Notes: generated by a model not told the origin, from the sequence alone. A DNA stretch of 64,000 nucleotides from Salipaludibacillus keqinensis (GCF_003226325.1 NZ_PDOD01000006.1:124001-188000); one strand, 5' to 3'; shown: positions 8,321 through 17,321, numbered from the stretch's first letter. Numbers and translations: made by a program.

Positions 8321-9049
8321 ATGGAAAGTTTGCAAGAAATCTTCATTGTACTAGGGCGAATTGTAACCATCATTCCCCTTCTGCTATTCATGACCATCTT
8401 CATGGGGAAACGTGCCATCGGAGAAATCCCTATATTTGATTTTCTCATTGTTGTCATTTTAGGCGCTGTCGTTGGTGCGGATATTGCTGATCCTGACATT
8501 CACCACCTCCCTACCGCATTAGCGATTATATTCATTGCTATTTTGCAAAAAGTAGTCGCAAAGCTGAAAATCACCAACCGATTCATTGGTCGACTCCTTA
8601 CGTTTGAACCCACTGTAGTCGTTCAAGATGGAAAAATATTAAATAGGAATTTAAAACACATTCGCTATTCTCTCGACAACCTTTTGCAAATGCTGAGAGA
8701 AAAAGACGTATTTAATGTGAATGAAGTAGAAACGGCCATAGTGGAGGCGAACGGTTCCTTAAGTTTGTTGAAAAAAGTAGATAGCCAGCCTGTCACTCGG
8801 CAGGACATGAACATTATGAAAGCTACTTCGACCATGGCAGTGCCTGTCGTTATAGAGGGCAAAATAGATGTGAATGTGTTAAAGGATTTTTCATTAGATG
8901 AAGATTGGCTTAACGTACAATTATTTGAACACGGCATCGATGATCCTAAAGATATATTTTTTGCGTCCATGAATGCTGACCTTGAGTTACAAATCAGTCA
9001 ATACAAAGAACCAGAACCCTCTTTGAAAATCCCGCGAATTCGACATTAA
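8321..9049 (+). CDS. DUF421 (YetF/YcaP) family membrane protein
   Basis: 242 aa from ATG 8321 (GGGAGGG upstream; a TTG directly before it is less likely). Three N-terminal TM segments contain MGKRAIGEIPIFDFLIVVILGAVVG, the family signature, shown here only as far as needed: GKR, E, DF, and the G-A-G turn. A cytoplasmic domain follows, with RNLKHIRYSLDNLLQMLRE and ETAIVEANGSLSLLKK, typical of YetF. Spore-former homologues include SpoVA/YrbG-type membrane proteins. It ends 4 bases inside the convergent GNAT gene (TAA and stop of the opposite gene overlap at 9046-9049). Confidence 0.85.
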   Translation: MESLQEIFIVLGRIVTIIPLLLFMTIFMGKRAIGEIPIFDFLIVVILGAVVGADIADPDIHHLPTALAIIFIAILQKVVAKLKITNRFIGRLLTFEPTVVVQDGKILNRNLKHIRYSLDNLLQMLREKDVFNVNEVETAIVEANGSLSLLKKVDSQPVTRQDMNIMKATSTMAVPVVIEGKIDVNVLKDFSLDEDWLNVQLFEHGIDDPKDIFFASMNADLELQISQYKEPEPSLKIPRIRH

Positions 9050-9615
9050 TCAAGTTGATGAAGCGTATGAAACTCATGTTTTAGCAATGAGTAGACGATG
9101 GTATCGTGATATTTCTCTCCATCGAAATCCGTTTGTCTTAATGTCCCTTCTTTTCGAAAACCGTTCTTTTCAAGGAGTTTCTTTGACCCTTTGTTTCCGG
9201 AAAAAATATCACCTACAATACGGTTCAGATGCATTTCACTAAATCCATACTGTAACAAAACCGGGAGGATTTCAGTCATGACTCCACGTCCTTGATTTTC
9301 TTTACTAATCACCACACCCATTTCCGCTTTTTTGTGCCATAAGTTCAACTTATGGAAGCGAAACATCCCAATGAAACGATTTGTTTCTTTATCTATGATG
9401 ATCCACGGAATCTCTTTTTTTTGATGGTATTTAGATAAACTATCCCTTATTTCTTCACAAATTTCCGTCACGTTTTTAGCTGGGTGAGGCGTAATAAATT
9501 TCATCGTCTCTTGATTTGACAACATTGGGAATAGATCCTCAGCGTCGTTCTCGGTCAAACCTCTTAATAGGTAATGCCCGGTGACAAGAATAGGAATTTC
9601 TTCGTGTTTCTCCAA
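9046..9615 (-). CDS. GNAT family N-acetyltransferase (RimJ/RimL type)
   Basis: 189 aa, one GNAT domain. Visible motifs: an N-terminal LRGLTENDAEDLF strand-helix, GVVISKENQGRGVMTEIL (acetyl-CoA pyrophosphate loop, Q-G-R-G), and LNRIVGDIFSGNKGSKKLLEKNGF (C-terminal N-x-x-S-x-x-L-x-x-x-G-F), as in ribosomal-protein and ADA-type acetylases. The substrate cannot be predicted. TTG start with AGAAAGGTGGG upstream. Its 3' end overlaps the DUF421 gene by 4 bp on the opposite strand. Confidence 0.88.
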   Translation of the reverse strand: MEKHEEIPILVTGHYLLRGLTENDAEDLFPMLSNQETMKFITPHPAKNVTEICEEIRDSLSKYHQKKEIPWIIIDKETNRFIGMFRFHKLNLWHKKAEMGVVISKENQGRGVMTEILPVLLQYGFSEMHLNRIVGDIFSGNKGSKKLLEKNGFRKEGTLRQTDFDGEKYHDTIVYSLLKHEFHTLHQLD

Positions 9616-9735
9616 TAGAGACCCACCTTTCTATCAGCATTTTATTTCTTTCATTTTACCATGCCAATATTCTCCACTTATATTTATTTTTCTTGGGAGG
9701 AAAAATACAATTCAACTCGCCTTAAGGAGGTCTTC

Positions 9736-9921
9736 ATGGACAGTCATCGAGTGAAAGAAATTATCGATGCCCCGGTTATGATTAACGTTACGTACCATGG
9801 TATACCGGTGTATATCGAAGAAGTGGATGAAAGCACTCAAACAGCCATTGTATTCCCATTAGATGAAATGGACCATCAGCAAGAAGTTGACTTGAAAGGT
9901 TTGATTGAAGAAGGACTATAG
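9736..9921 (+). CDS. sspH: small acid-soluble spore protein, H type
   Basis: 61 aa from ATG 9736, chosen because TAAGGAGG lies 5 nt upstream; longer versions starting near 9661 lack an SD. It matches the SspH family along its length: RVKEIIDAPVMINVTYHG, then a hydrophobic strand (IPVYIEEVD) and IVFPLDE. These are minor DNA-associated SASPs made in the forespore under sigma-G in B. subtilis. A second SspH gene follows 18 bases downstream, so the two are probably cotranscribed. A sigma-G promoter could not be assigned confidently by eye. Confidence 0.88.
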   Translation: MDSHRVKEIIDAPVMINVTYHGIPVYIEEVDESTQTAIVFPLDEMDHQQEVDLKGLIEEGL

Positions 9922-9939
9922 TCACAGATAAAGGAGTGT

Positions 9940-10128
9940 ATGAACATCAATAAGCAACGAGCCGAACAAATCGCCCAGTCCCCAGACATGAAGAATGTCA
10001 TGTTTAACGGCACGCCGATTTATATACAACACGTAGACATGGACACCGATACTGCTAGGGTATTCCCTCTAGCTGATCCTCAAAAAGAGTTTGATGTGCA
10101 AGTCACCAGCCTGATTGAAAAAGAATAA
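9940..10128 (+). CDS. sspH: small acid-soluble spore protein, H type (second copy)
   Basis: 62 aa, homologous to the preceding gene: RAEQIAQSPDMKNVMFNGTP, a strand YIQHVD, then ARVFPLADP, which is even closer to the family consensus. AAAGGAG precedes the ATG. Tandem duplication of sspH is unusual compared with the single copy in B. subtilis; the copies have diverged well beyond recent duplication. A strong terminator closes the pair. Confidence 0.9.
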   Translation: MNINKQRAEQIAQSPDMKNVMFNGTPIYIQHVDMDTDTARVFPLADPQKEFDVQVTSLIEKE

Positions 10129-10138
10129 ACAGTGGAAG

Positions 10139-10166
10139 GAAACGGCCTAGTTAGGCCGTTTCTTTA
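10139..10166 (+). terminator. intrinsic terminator of the sspH pair
   Basis: GAAACGGCCTA-GT-TAGGCCGTTTC, a nearly loopless perfect stem with a short T tract, 10 bases after the stop codon. Confidence 0.85.
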
Positions 10167-10274
10167 CGTTCGTTGTCATTTACTTCTTCCTCCCTCGAAA
10201 ATCCAGATTAATGTCTCCTCAGTCGGGGTACTAGTTAAGAGGAACTATTTGGATAGGTGGAAGAACATGGGAAA

Positions 10275-10538
10275 TTACAAGGAATTAGCAGCTAGTGTCC
10301 GATTTGGACAATTTGTAACAAAAAAGGCGAAATACATCCCTACGAGCACAAATCCAATGTTTTTCAAATATTTTGGTGCAGACAGCTTTCTTTTATAGAT
10401 GCCTTGCCATAGTACCAGCATCGTCATGGAACCAAGGAGCCATGGTAATGGAAGGCTTCCCAAATAAAAGATACATCCTCCCATAGCTCCTATGATTGCT
10501 GTTGTGACCATCTGCTTCCACGTCGCATTCCCCATCAT
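10275..10538 (-). pseudogene. truncated AbrB-type (PF05145) membrane protein
   Basis: 87 aa with the N-terminal features of the AbrB duplication membrane family (unrelated to the transition-state regulator AbrB): a first helix, then LGSLPLPWLLGSMTMLVLW, and a NIGFVLVGMYFAF helix. Full-length members are about 350 aa with two repeats; here the frame stops soon after the first three helices and no continuation is visible in any frame up to the sspH terminator. Most likely a gene remnant. An ATG is present at 10538, but the upstream SD is weak. Confidence 0.6.
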
Positions 10539-10685
10539 GGCACCCTACCTTTTTCATCGCTCCTCCTAATGTAATAGATAGACGTTATTGATGATAGAGA
10601 GAAGGTATATCCTGCCTCCAAATTGGATCCATGAAAGATATTATTAGCAAGCCTACAATAGAGCACAACCTTTACACCTAACCTT

Positions 10686-10714
10686 TTGACATATTTCCTC
10701 CTGTCCTATATTCT
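10686..10714 (+). promoter_or_regulatory. candidate sigma-A promoter of the symporter gene
   Basis: TTGACA and TATTCT separated by 17 bases, about 85 bases upstream of the start codon. An inverted repeat (AATCCT near 10732 and AGGATT near 10750) follows and could be an operator. Confidence 0.5.
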
Positions 10715-10797
10715 ACTTCCTATAGGTATAAATCCTGACTATCTATATAGGATTAATTATCGTTATAAATATAAGAAGTAGAGGAAGAGGGATCGTC

Positions 10798-12021
10798 TTG
10801 AAACATATTTGGAAAATGTATATTAAAGCCCCGCTAATCAAAAAAGTGACCATAGCTCTCATTCTAGGAGTCACAACAGGCCTGGTTTTTGGTGAGAACG
10901 CTTCAGTTCTTTCACCTTTTGGGGACTTACTTATGAACTTGCTCCAATTTATTATCGTTCCTCTTATATTTTTCACACTAATCGTTGGAGTGAACCAAAC
11001 GACTGCTAGTAACCTCGGTCGTATGGGAGGTAAAGTGTTCGGCTATTATATGCTCACATCAGCATTTGCAATTACTGTTGGTATCGCTGTCGCCAGCCTC
11101 TTCAATCCAGGCGAAGGAACGACACTAACAGGTACCGAGAACATGGAGGTTCCAGAAAACCCTGGAATTGTGGAAGTACTCTTGAGTATTGTTCCGGACA
11201 ACATTGTTTCTGGCTTTGCTGAAATGAACCTATTAGGAATCATTTTTACTGCCCTTGCCTTTGGGATTGCCTTGTCTCTTATGCGTTCTTCAACCGAGCT
11301 GAGTGACATGGGGGATCGCATCTATCGTATGTTTGACGGATTGAATGAATTGACTCTTATTGTTATGAAGGCTATCTTACATTACGTTCCCATCGGTGTT
11401 TTCGCTATCTTAGCTAACATTGTCGGAAGCCAAGGAGCCGACACTCTCCTATCATTAGGTAATTTCATTTTGGTTTTATACGTGGCGATTTTCGTCCATC
11501 TGGGTCTTTATATTCTTTTGATGGTCTTAACAAAGATCGATTTAGGTGGCTTTTTTAGAGAAGCTCGAACACCGATGATCACTGCCTTTGTCACACAAAG
11601 TAGCACTGGGGTATTGCCGCTGACATTGAACGCTGCTAAAAATATGGGATTAAAGAAAAGCTTATACGGCTTTAGCCTTCCACTTGGGGCTACGATGAAT
11701 ATGGATGGGGCTGCGATTCGAATTGCTGTTTCAACTGTGTTTGCCGCAAATGTCATTGGAGAACCATTATCAATGATCGCTATTCTTCAAGTGGTCTTAA
11801 TTGGAACGTTAGTATCTGTCGGGACTGCAGGAGTGCCTGGTGCAGGAATTGTCATGATTGCCACGGTTTTCTCTCAACTCGGTTTACCGATGGAAGCTGT
11901 TGCATTGCTTGCAGCCGTAGACGTCCTCATAGGCATGGGTGCCACGGCTCTTAATGTAACCGGTGACCTTGTAGGAACCTCTGTCATTAATAAAACGGAA
12001 AAAGAAAAAGATATTTCATAA
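10798..12021 (+). CDS. dicarboxylate/amino acid:cation symporter (GltT/GltP family)
   Basis: 407 aa, eight TM helices plus two hairpins as in Glt(Ph). HP1 contains the serine-rich motif TQSSTGVLPLTLNAAK (about residues 262-277); TM7 carries MNMDGAAI (about 300-307), the Na+/substrate-binding motif NMDG; HP2 reads VGTAGVPGAG (about 341-350). The protein takes up glutamate, aspartate or C4-dicarboxylates with Na+ or H+. TTG start with GAGGAAGAGGG upstream. It is single-gene, closed by a 16-bp perfect terminator. GDH and GltC lie 13 kb away, so no direct operon link can be claimed. Confidence 0.92.
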   Translation: MKHIWKMYIKAPLIKKVTIALILGVTTGLVFGENASVLSPFGDLLMNLLQFIIVPLIFFTLIVGVNQTTASNLGRMGGKVFGYYMLTSAFAITVGIAVASLFNPGEGTTLTGTENMEVPENPGIVEVLLSIVPDNIVSGFAEMNLLGIIFTALAFGIALSLMRSSTELSDMGDRIYRMFDGLNELTLIVMKAILHYVPIGVFAILANIVGSQGADTLLSLGNFILVLYVAIFVHLGLYILLMVLTKIDLGGFFREARTPMITAFVTQSSTGVLPLTLNAAKNMGLKKSLYGFSLPLGATMNMDGAAIRIAVSTVFAANVIGEPLSMIAILQVVLIGTLVSVGTAGVPGAGIVMIATVFSQLGLPMEAVALLAAVDVLIGMGATALNVTGDLVGTSVINKTEKEKDIS

Positions 12022-12025
12022 AAAT

Positions 12026-12060
12026 AGTGCGGTCCCAAAAGTAACTTTTGGGACCGCACT
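12026..12060. terminator. strong bidirectional terminator
   Basis: A perfect 16-bp stem around a 3-nt loop: AGTGCGGTCCCAAAAG and its complement. It lies between the convergent symporter gene and the sugar operon. Confidence 0.9.
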
Positions 12061-12085
12061 TACGTATTTTCATGACTTCAAAACG

Positions 12086-13054
12086 TTACACCCACCACAT
12101 GTCCGAAGGTTGATCTTCAATGAGGACCGACTGCAGATTTTTTACAGCTCGGTTAAACCCTTCATCGATCGACATAATTGGATCTTCGTGCTCGATACTA
12201 ACCACATGATCATAACCGAATGTACGGAGGGCACTAATCATGTCCGACCATTCTTGAAGACTGTGTCCACATCCAACAGAACGGAACGTCCACGCTCTTG
12301 TGCGAACCTCTCCGTAAGGCTGCATGTCAATCAGTCCATACATATTCACGTTGTCTTGATCGATATACGTATCTTTGGCATGGAAATGGTGAATCGCATT
12401 GGCTTTTCCTAAAATTTTGATTGCCGCGACCGGATCAATCCCTTGCCACCACATGTGGCTTGGATCCAAATTGGCACCAATAGCATCGTTGGTCGCTTCT
12501 CTTAACTTCAGCATCGTGTGTGGTGTGTGAACAAGAAATCCTCCGTGTAATTCCAAACCGATTTTGACATTGTGCTTTTCAGCAAATTCGCCTACTCGTT
12601 TCCAGTATGGGATCAACTTCTCTTCCCACTGCCACGTTAACACATCTGAATACTCGTTTGGCCATGGGGTAACCGGCCAGTTCGGATACTTAGCATCTTC
12701 ATGATCTCCTGCCGTTCCGGAAAAACAGTTAACGACTTGAACCCCCATCTTGCCTGCAAGTTCAATCGTTTTCATTAGGGCTTCATCAGACTCATTCGCA
12801 AACTGTGTATCGGGCGATATCGGATTACCGTGGCAACTAAAGGCACTGATTTCCAACCCTCGAGATGATACTTTTTCCAAATATGCTTGCCGTTTTTCTT
12901 CGCTTTCTAATAGCGAATCCATGTCACAATGAGCATTACCTGGGTAGCCTCCTGTGCCAATTTCGACTGCCTTGAGACCCGCTTCCTTCACATGATCGAG
13001 CATTTCCTCAAAGGTCTTTTCTGAAAATAAGACCGTAAATACACCTAGTTTCAT
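12086..13054 (-). CDS. sugar phosphate isomerase/epimerase family protein (TIM barrel)
   Basis: 322 aa, AP_endonuc_2/xylose-isomerase-like barrel. Metal-site motifs are in place: E at KAVEIGTGGYPGN (about residue 32), GLELHGGFLVHTP (E about 180), NLDPSHMWWQG (D/H about 213-216), HFHAKD (about 240) and SIEHEDP (E near 290). This set of Glu, Asp, His and Glu coordinates a divalent cation in keto-sugar epimerases and inosose dehydratase/isomerase relatives. It is the last gene of a four-gene operon with two Gfo/Idh/MocA oxidoreductases and a ThuA-like protein, a grouping typical of alpha-glucoside/3-keto-glucoside or inositol-like sugar catabolism. The exact substrate is unknown. Confidence 0.88.
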   Translation of the reverse strand: MKLGVFTVLFSEKTFEEMLDHVKEAGLKAVEIGTGGYPGNAHCDMDSLLESEEKRQAYLEKVSSRGLEISAFSCHGNPISPDTQFANESDEALMKTIELAGKMGVQVVNCFSGTAGDHEDAKYPNWPVTPWPNEYSDVLTWQWEEKLIPYWKRVGEFAEKHNVKIGLELHGGFLVHTPHTMLKLREATNDAIGANLDPSHMWWQGIDPVAAIKILGKANAIHHFHAKDTYIDQDNVNMYGLIDMQPYGEVRTRAWTFRSVGCGHSLQEWSDMISALRTFGYDHVVSIEHEDPIMSIDEGFNRAVKNLQSVLIEDQPSDMWWV

Positions 13055-13070
13055 GAAGTTCCCTCCATTA

Positions 13071-14111
13071 TCAAATTAGTTTCACACTTTGACCTGATTC
13101 ATTACTTTCATAAATAGCATCAATCACTTTAGTGACTTGCAACGCTTCCTCAGGTTTGACAATTAATTGTTCGTTACCAAGACAAGACTCTACAAAGTTA
13201 TTCAACAAGAACAGGCCTGGTTCCTCTTCCCCAGGAAGCCACTGGGCTTCACTATTTAACAACATCCCATGCTTCGCTTGATTCAACTGAAACGGAAACA
13301 CATCTAAACCGCCTCGTTGACCTGAAATACTGACACTCTCTACATCTTCCTTGATATTCGCTGACCACGAAGTTTCAAACAGAAGCGATGCGCCTCCTTC
13401 AAACGTGATATACGCGGTCACGTGATCGTCGACGTCAAAGGTTTCCGCATTAAACGTTCCCCACTCATTGACTTGATCCGTCATTTTACTTAGATGGTTG
13501 TAAGTTCTGCCCGTTACTTCCACTACCTTTGGATTTCCTAATAGCCAGAGAGTGAGATCGAGAAAGTGACAACCATAATCAATTAAGCTTCCACCGCCCT
13601 GCAGTTCTTTGTTCGTAAACACGCCCCAGCCAGGGACTTTCCGTCTTCTCAGTGACTGGGATCTAGCGACGAGAGGAGTACCTATTTCACCTTCCATAAT
13701 CACTTTTTTCGCCGCTTGAGAATTCCTCATAAATCGGTAATGATAGCCGATAGATAGTAGTGTACCTGACTGCTCGGCTGCTTGAATCATCGCCTCGCAT
13801 TCCTCTGTATTCATAGCCATCGGTTTTTCGCATAGCACGTGTAGTCCCGCTTCTAATGCGGCTACGGTAATATCTGCATGAAACTTATTAGGGGTACATA
13901 CTGTCACCGCGTCAACTTCTGAGAGCATTTCTCTGTAGTCTTCATACACCTTTGGAATATTGAATTTCTCTGCAGCAGCCCTTGCTGTCATAGGATTGAC
14001 ATCACATACTGCAACTACCACAACTTGCTCTGACAGCTGTTTTAGTAAAGGGAGGTGGCGTTGCTGGGCAATCCCACCAGCACCTATAATCCCCATTTTT
14101 AATTTCGACAT
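13071..14111 (-). CDS. Gfo/Idh/MocA family NAD(P)-dependent oxidoreductase
   Basis: 346 aa. The N-terminal Rossmann fold shows GIIGAGGIAQQRHLP (about residues 8-22) and AVCDVNP; the family lysine motif is HVLCEKPMA (about 92-100, catalytic Lys in EKP). The C-terminal domain has GGSLIDYGCHFLDL with the D-x-x-x-H-x-x-D pattern. The enzyme oxidises or reduces a sugar or cyclitol hydroxyl with NAD(P). It begins 12 bases after the paralogous upstream gene, so the two are translated from one mRNA. Substrate unknown. Confidence 0.9.
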   Translation of the reverse strand: MSKLKMGIIGAGGIAQQRHLPLLKQLSEQVVVVAVCDVNPMTARAAAEKFNIPKVYEDYREMLSEVDAVTVCTPNKFHADITVAALEAGLHVLCEKPMAMNTEECEAMIQAAEQSGTLLSIGYHYRFMRNSQAAKKVIMEGEIGTPLVARSQSLRRRKVPGWGVFTNKELQGGGSLIDYGCHFLDLTLWLLGNPKVVEVTGRTYNHLSKMTDQVNEWGTFNAETFDVDDHVTAYITFEGGASLLFETSWSANIKEDVESVSISGQRGGLDVFPFQLNQAKHGMLLNSEAQWLPGEEEPGLFLLNNFVESCLGNEQLIVKPEEALQVTKVIDAIYESNESGQSVKLI

Positions 14112-14123
14112 AGTCAGCTCCTT

Positions 14124-15149
14124 TTAAATCGTTGTAATCTGCTTTGTTTCACTGGATTGAAGGGCTGACAGGACAACCTGTAACGATTTCAGTCCCTCTT
14201 CCCCAGAAACAGCTGGTGTATGATCTTTAATGATGGCACTCAGAAATTCTTCTACGACGTGAGAATTTTCTTGCGTATCGCCATCATTCGTTTGAATTCC
14301 ACCTAACTCATATTTTACAACTTCGCCATTTTTGTATTGAACTACTAAGGAGTTGATTGGATCATCCTCCAAGCGTAGAATCGCGTGCTCACCATAGATA
14401 ATCGTAGAGTTGTCTTCTCCAGCTACATATGACCAGCTCGCTGCCAGCGTACCGATAATGCCGCTTCCAGTTTTCAGAACGCAAACTGAATTGTCATCTA
14501 CATCTGCTTTCTCCTTTGCACTTGTCTCAACAAAGGCACCTACTTCTACAAATTCTTCGCCCAAGAGAAATCGAAGTAAATCGGTTTTGTGCACGCCTAA
14601 ATCTCCCATTGCCCCGAGGTATGCTTCCTCTTTTTTGAAAAACCAGCTGTTTTCTCCATCCGCACTCCATTGCTCAGGTCCACCATGGCCAAAAGCAGTG
14701 CGAAAACTGTATATTTTCCCTACTTCTCCACTTTCAATGAGCTTCTTCGCCTTTCGATGGGAAGGAACAAACCGTTGATTATGAGCGATCATTAATTTTT
14801 TGTCTGCTGCTTTAGCTGCATCAATCATCGCTTCCGCCTCTTCTTTAGATGTGGCCATCGGCTTCTCACACATCACATGCTTTCCTGCTTTCAAAGCAGC
14901 AATTGAAACCGGTGCGTGTAAGTAATTAGGGGTACACACACTGACAGCATCCACGTCAGCTTCAGTTAATAATTGATCGTAGTTCGTAAATGGCTTGGCA
15001 CCGTAAGTTTCAGCTGCGAGATTGACCCTCTCTTCGTTTATATCACACACGGCTGTAATTTCGGCTTGGGGGTTTCCTGCATATTCTGGTAAATGACGAT
15101 GCTTGGCAATGCTTCCACAGCCAATCACACCTATTCTGATTTTACTCAT
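14124..15149 (-). CDS. Gfo/Idh/MocA family NAD(P)-dependent oxidoreductase
   Basis: 341 aa, paralogue of the following gene. Motifs: GVIGCGSIAKHRHLPEY (Rossmann), AVCDINEERV, HVMCEKPMATS (catalytic Lys), and GAMGDLGVHKTDLLRFL (D-x-x-x-H-x-x-D). Pairs of such enzymes in one operon usually act in sequence, one oxidising the sugar to a keto form and one reducing the product or a second position; that is inference here. An SD (AAAAAAGGAGGATGAC) precedes the ATG. Confidence 0.9.
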   Translation of the reverse strand: MSKIRIGVIGCGSIAKHRHLPEYAGNPQAEITAVCDINEERVNLAAETYGAKPFTNYDQLLTEADVDAVSVCTPNYLHAPVSIAALKAGKHVMCEKPMATSKEEAEAMIDAAKAADKKLMIAHNQRFVPSHRKAKKLIESGEVGKIYSFRTAFGHGGPEQWSADGENSWFFKKEEAYLGAMGDLGVHKTDLLRFLLGEEFVEVGAFVETSAKEKADVDDNSVCVLKTGSGIIGTLAASWSYVAGEDNSTIIYGEHAILRLEDDPINSLVVQYKNGEVVKYELGGIQTNDGDTQENSHVVEEFLSAIIKDHTPAVSGEEGLKSLQVVLSALQSSETKQITTI

Positions 15150-15166
15150 ACTGTCATCCTCCTTTT

Positions 15167-15883
15167 TTATTTGTCAGATATTTGTTCTAATGGTTGTGCA
15201 TTTCCATAGACAGGTTTTGTTCGTGTCGTTGGTGTTGCCCAGTGAACGGCGTTTTTAATGACGAGTTGAATTTCTTCATTGTGGTACGTCGGATACGTCT
15301 CGTGTCCTGGTCGGAAATAAAACACCTTTCCTTGACCACGACGATATGTACAAGCACTTCTGAAAACTTCTCCCCCTTCAAACCAGCTCAACATAATTAA
15401 CTCATCAGGGGTTGGTATATCAAAGTGCTCACCATACATCTCTTCTTTCTCTAATTCAATGTACTGGTCGACCCCTTCCATGATCGGGTGACTCGGTTCA
15501 ATAACCCAAAGGCGTTCCTTTTCATCGGCTTCACGCCATTTAAGATCACACGTCGTGCCCATTAATGTTTTAAATATTTTTGAAAAATGAGCTGAATGAA
15601 GCACGATTAACCCCATTCCATCCAATACTCGCTGCTTGACCTTCTCAACAATGGCATCATCTACTTCTTCATGAGCCATATGCCCCCACCAGAGTAACAC
15701 TTCGGTCTCATCTAACACCTCATCAGTAAGACCATGCTCAGGTTGATCAAGAGTAGCCGTTGTCACGTCATGTCCATCTTTCAAGAATGACGCAATCGCC
15801 CCGTGAATCCCTTCAGGATAAATATCTCTGACGATAGGATTTTTCTGTTCATGCCTGTTTTCATTCCAAACTGTTACTTTCAT
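15167..15883 (-). CDS. ThuA-like domain protein (trehalose/sugar utilisation)
   Basis: 238 aa from ATG 15883 (AGGAG 10 nt upstream; TTG 15889, 4 nt from the SD, is the alternative). The class I amidotransferase-like ThuA fold shows [15 protein letters not shown] (about residues 62-76), [15 protein letters not shown] (about 92-106) and [19 protein letters not shown] (about 182-200). No catalytic Cys is evident at the usual amidotransferase position, as in other ThuA proteins. First gene of the ThuA-Gfo-Gfo-isomerase operon; two LacI-type operators lie just upstream. Confidence 0.88.
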   Translation of the reverse strand: MKVTVWNENRHEQKNPIVRDIYPEGIHGAIASFLKDGHDVTTATLDQPEHGLTDEVLDETEVLLWWGHMAHEEVDDAIVEKVKQRVLDGMGLIVLHSAHFSKIFKTLMGTTCDLKWREADEKERLWVIEPSHPIMEGVDQYIELEKEEMYGEHFDIPTPDELIMLSWFEGGEVFRSACTYRRGQGKVFYFRPGHETYPTYHNEEIQLVIKNAVHWATPTTRTKPVYGNAQPLEQISDK

Positions 15884-15908
15884 TATCAATTCACTCCTTC
15901 TACTATTT

Positions 15909-15921
15909 CGTAAACGTTTTC
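15909..15921. promoter_or_regulatory. LacI/CcpA-type operator half (imperfect palindrome)
   Basis: CGTAAACGTTTTC, 26 bases upstream of the ThuA start. The centre CG flanked by AAA/TTT fits LacI-GalR family operators. It probably overlaps the transcription start of the leftward operon. Confidence 0.6.
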
Positions 15922-15945
15922 ACAAATCCATTTTAACAGATTATT

Positions 15946-15961
15946 ACGTAAACGTTTACGT
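15946..15961. promoter_or_regulatory. perfect palindromic LacI-type operator
   Basis: ACGTAAACGTTTACGT, a 16-bp perfect palindrome centred 38 bases from the second operator. The spacing suits repression by two bound dimers. Either a dedicated LacI-type repressor (none in this window) or CcpA could bind. Confidence 0.7.
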
Positions 15962-16259
15962 TTTTTTGAGAAATTATATCCATTTTGAATAAATATTAAA
16001 TTTGTACTGAAAAATCTTCTGGTGACAATTCATTTTGGTTTGATCTTATCCTTTTCATTTCAAATATCTTATCTTCCACCCTTAAATAAAGTTACTGGAG
16101 CTCCCCCCTGCCATTTCATAAAAAAATAAGAGCATTTTTCTTAAAAAGAAAGGAATGACAAAAGGAATATGAAAATAAACATATATAAAGGGTATTCAAA
16201 TCGAATTTTCTTGTATAGATTGTCTTTTATTAACTAACTAGAACTAGAAAGGAGCTCAG

Positions 16260-17321
16260 ATGGACAGGGAAACAGAACGAAAACTGAGAGTGTTTTCGCA
16301 AGAGCTGAATTACTTGCTCAATTTCTTCCACGAATCATCCAAAACTCAAAAACGATTGTCTCGAACCTTAGCCTTTAAAAACACATTGATCTATGTACTT
16401 CAAATCATCCTTAAAGCTTTTTCTTGGAAAGGATTATCCCTTGCCTTCGTTCCAGTAAGTATCGCAGCCATATTTAGAGAAGGGTTGAAAGCAATCGTAA
16501 ATCTACCACCATCTGCACTCCTACTCATCGCAACAGCAGTAACGCTTTTAACAGGAGCTTTCTTAAGAAGCTTAGTACTAGAAGAAATGAGTCGAGTGGG
16601 CAGCCCTTTCTTCCATTTAGGGATATATGAAAAAAGAAGAAAAGAGGAATATAACTCGCTTATTGCGTTATCTGAAGAGAAAAATTTCGTACTGACACTA
16701 AAAGAAGAGCTGATGAAGGCTAACTCAGAGGATCAAACTTTAAAAAATCTTCGCAGTGAAATAGCAAAACAAGAGGAAGTTATTAAAAAAAATGAAGAGG
16801 CTATTCTAGACCTTCTCGACAAGCTCACGGCAAGTGAAGAACTAGCCAACGTTTTTAATGAGAGAAGCGATATGGCGATGGACTTCTTGTTCAGACTTAA
16901 AAACAAACTGAGCATGCTTGTGCACGATCAATTTAACTTGGATAATATTAGTTTCGGGGTGAATTATTCGCTATATAAAGTTAAAGATACGGGCTTACGT
17001 TTCATTGATGGTTACGGTATTAACAAAGCCGAGTTTGAGGCTTTTATTCCTTTCCAATTCCTAGGTGATAAATATATCCAGTCGATTCATACAACTCATC
17101 AACATCCACTTATCCTACGCGACTTTATATCATGGAAACGAACCCTCCAAGATGGTGAGGAGTGGATTATTTCACTGCACTTAGACGCATCCAATAGGAT
17201 CAAATATAGTTTAGAGACTGATGCGGGGAAACTAAATCTCAGTCTGATCCAAGAACTTTTATGGATTTGCTGTGAACTGCTCAACAAATTTGCCAAAAAA
17301 CGTCAAAAAACAGAAGAATAA
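16260..17321 (+). CDS. two-TM protein with coiled coil and C-terminal GAF-like domain
   Basis: 353 aa, not recognised as a named family. Layout: a basic cytoplasmic N-terminus (1-45), two hydrophobic segments (about 50-78 and 85-105), a long charged helix predicted to be coiled coil (about 130-200, many K/E heptads), then a mixed alpha/beta region (about 205-345) whose end (WIISLHLDASNRI...) looks like the core strands of a degenerate GAF domain. It may be a membrane-anchored sensor without an obvious output domain. AAAGGAG precedes the ATG. A protein of the same layout is encoded at 60045-60869. Confidence 0.5.
   Translation: MDRETERKLRVFSQELNYLLNFFHESSKTQKRLSRTLAFKNTLIYVLQIILKAFSWKGLSLAFVPVSIAAIFREGLKAIVNLPPSALLLIATAVTLLTGAFLRSLVLEEMSRVGSPFFHLGIYEKRRKEEYNSLIALSEEKNFVLTLKEELMKANSEDQTLKNLRSEIAKQEEVIKKNEEAILDLLDKLTASEELANVFNERSDMAMDFLFRLKNKLSMLVHDQFNLDNISFGVNYSLYKVKDTGLRFIDGYGINKAEFEAFIPFQFLGDKYIQSIHTTHQHPLILRDFISWKRTLQDGEEWIISLHLDASNRIKYSLETDAGKLNLSLIQELLWICCELLNKFAKKRQKTEE

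Larger units (their letters stand above)
15884..16259. other. divergent regulatory region
   Basis: It contains the two LacI-type operators described separately, plus the upstream region of the 16260 gene. The stretch from about 15965 to 16240 is AT-rich (over 65%) with no small gene or clear hairpin. Confidence 0.5.
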
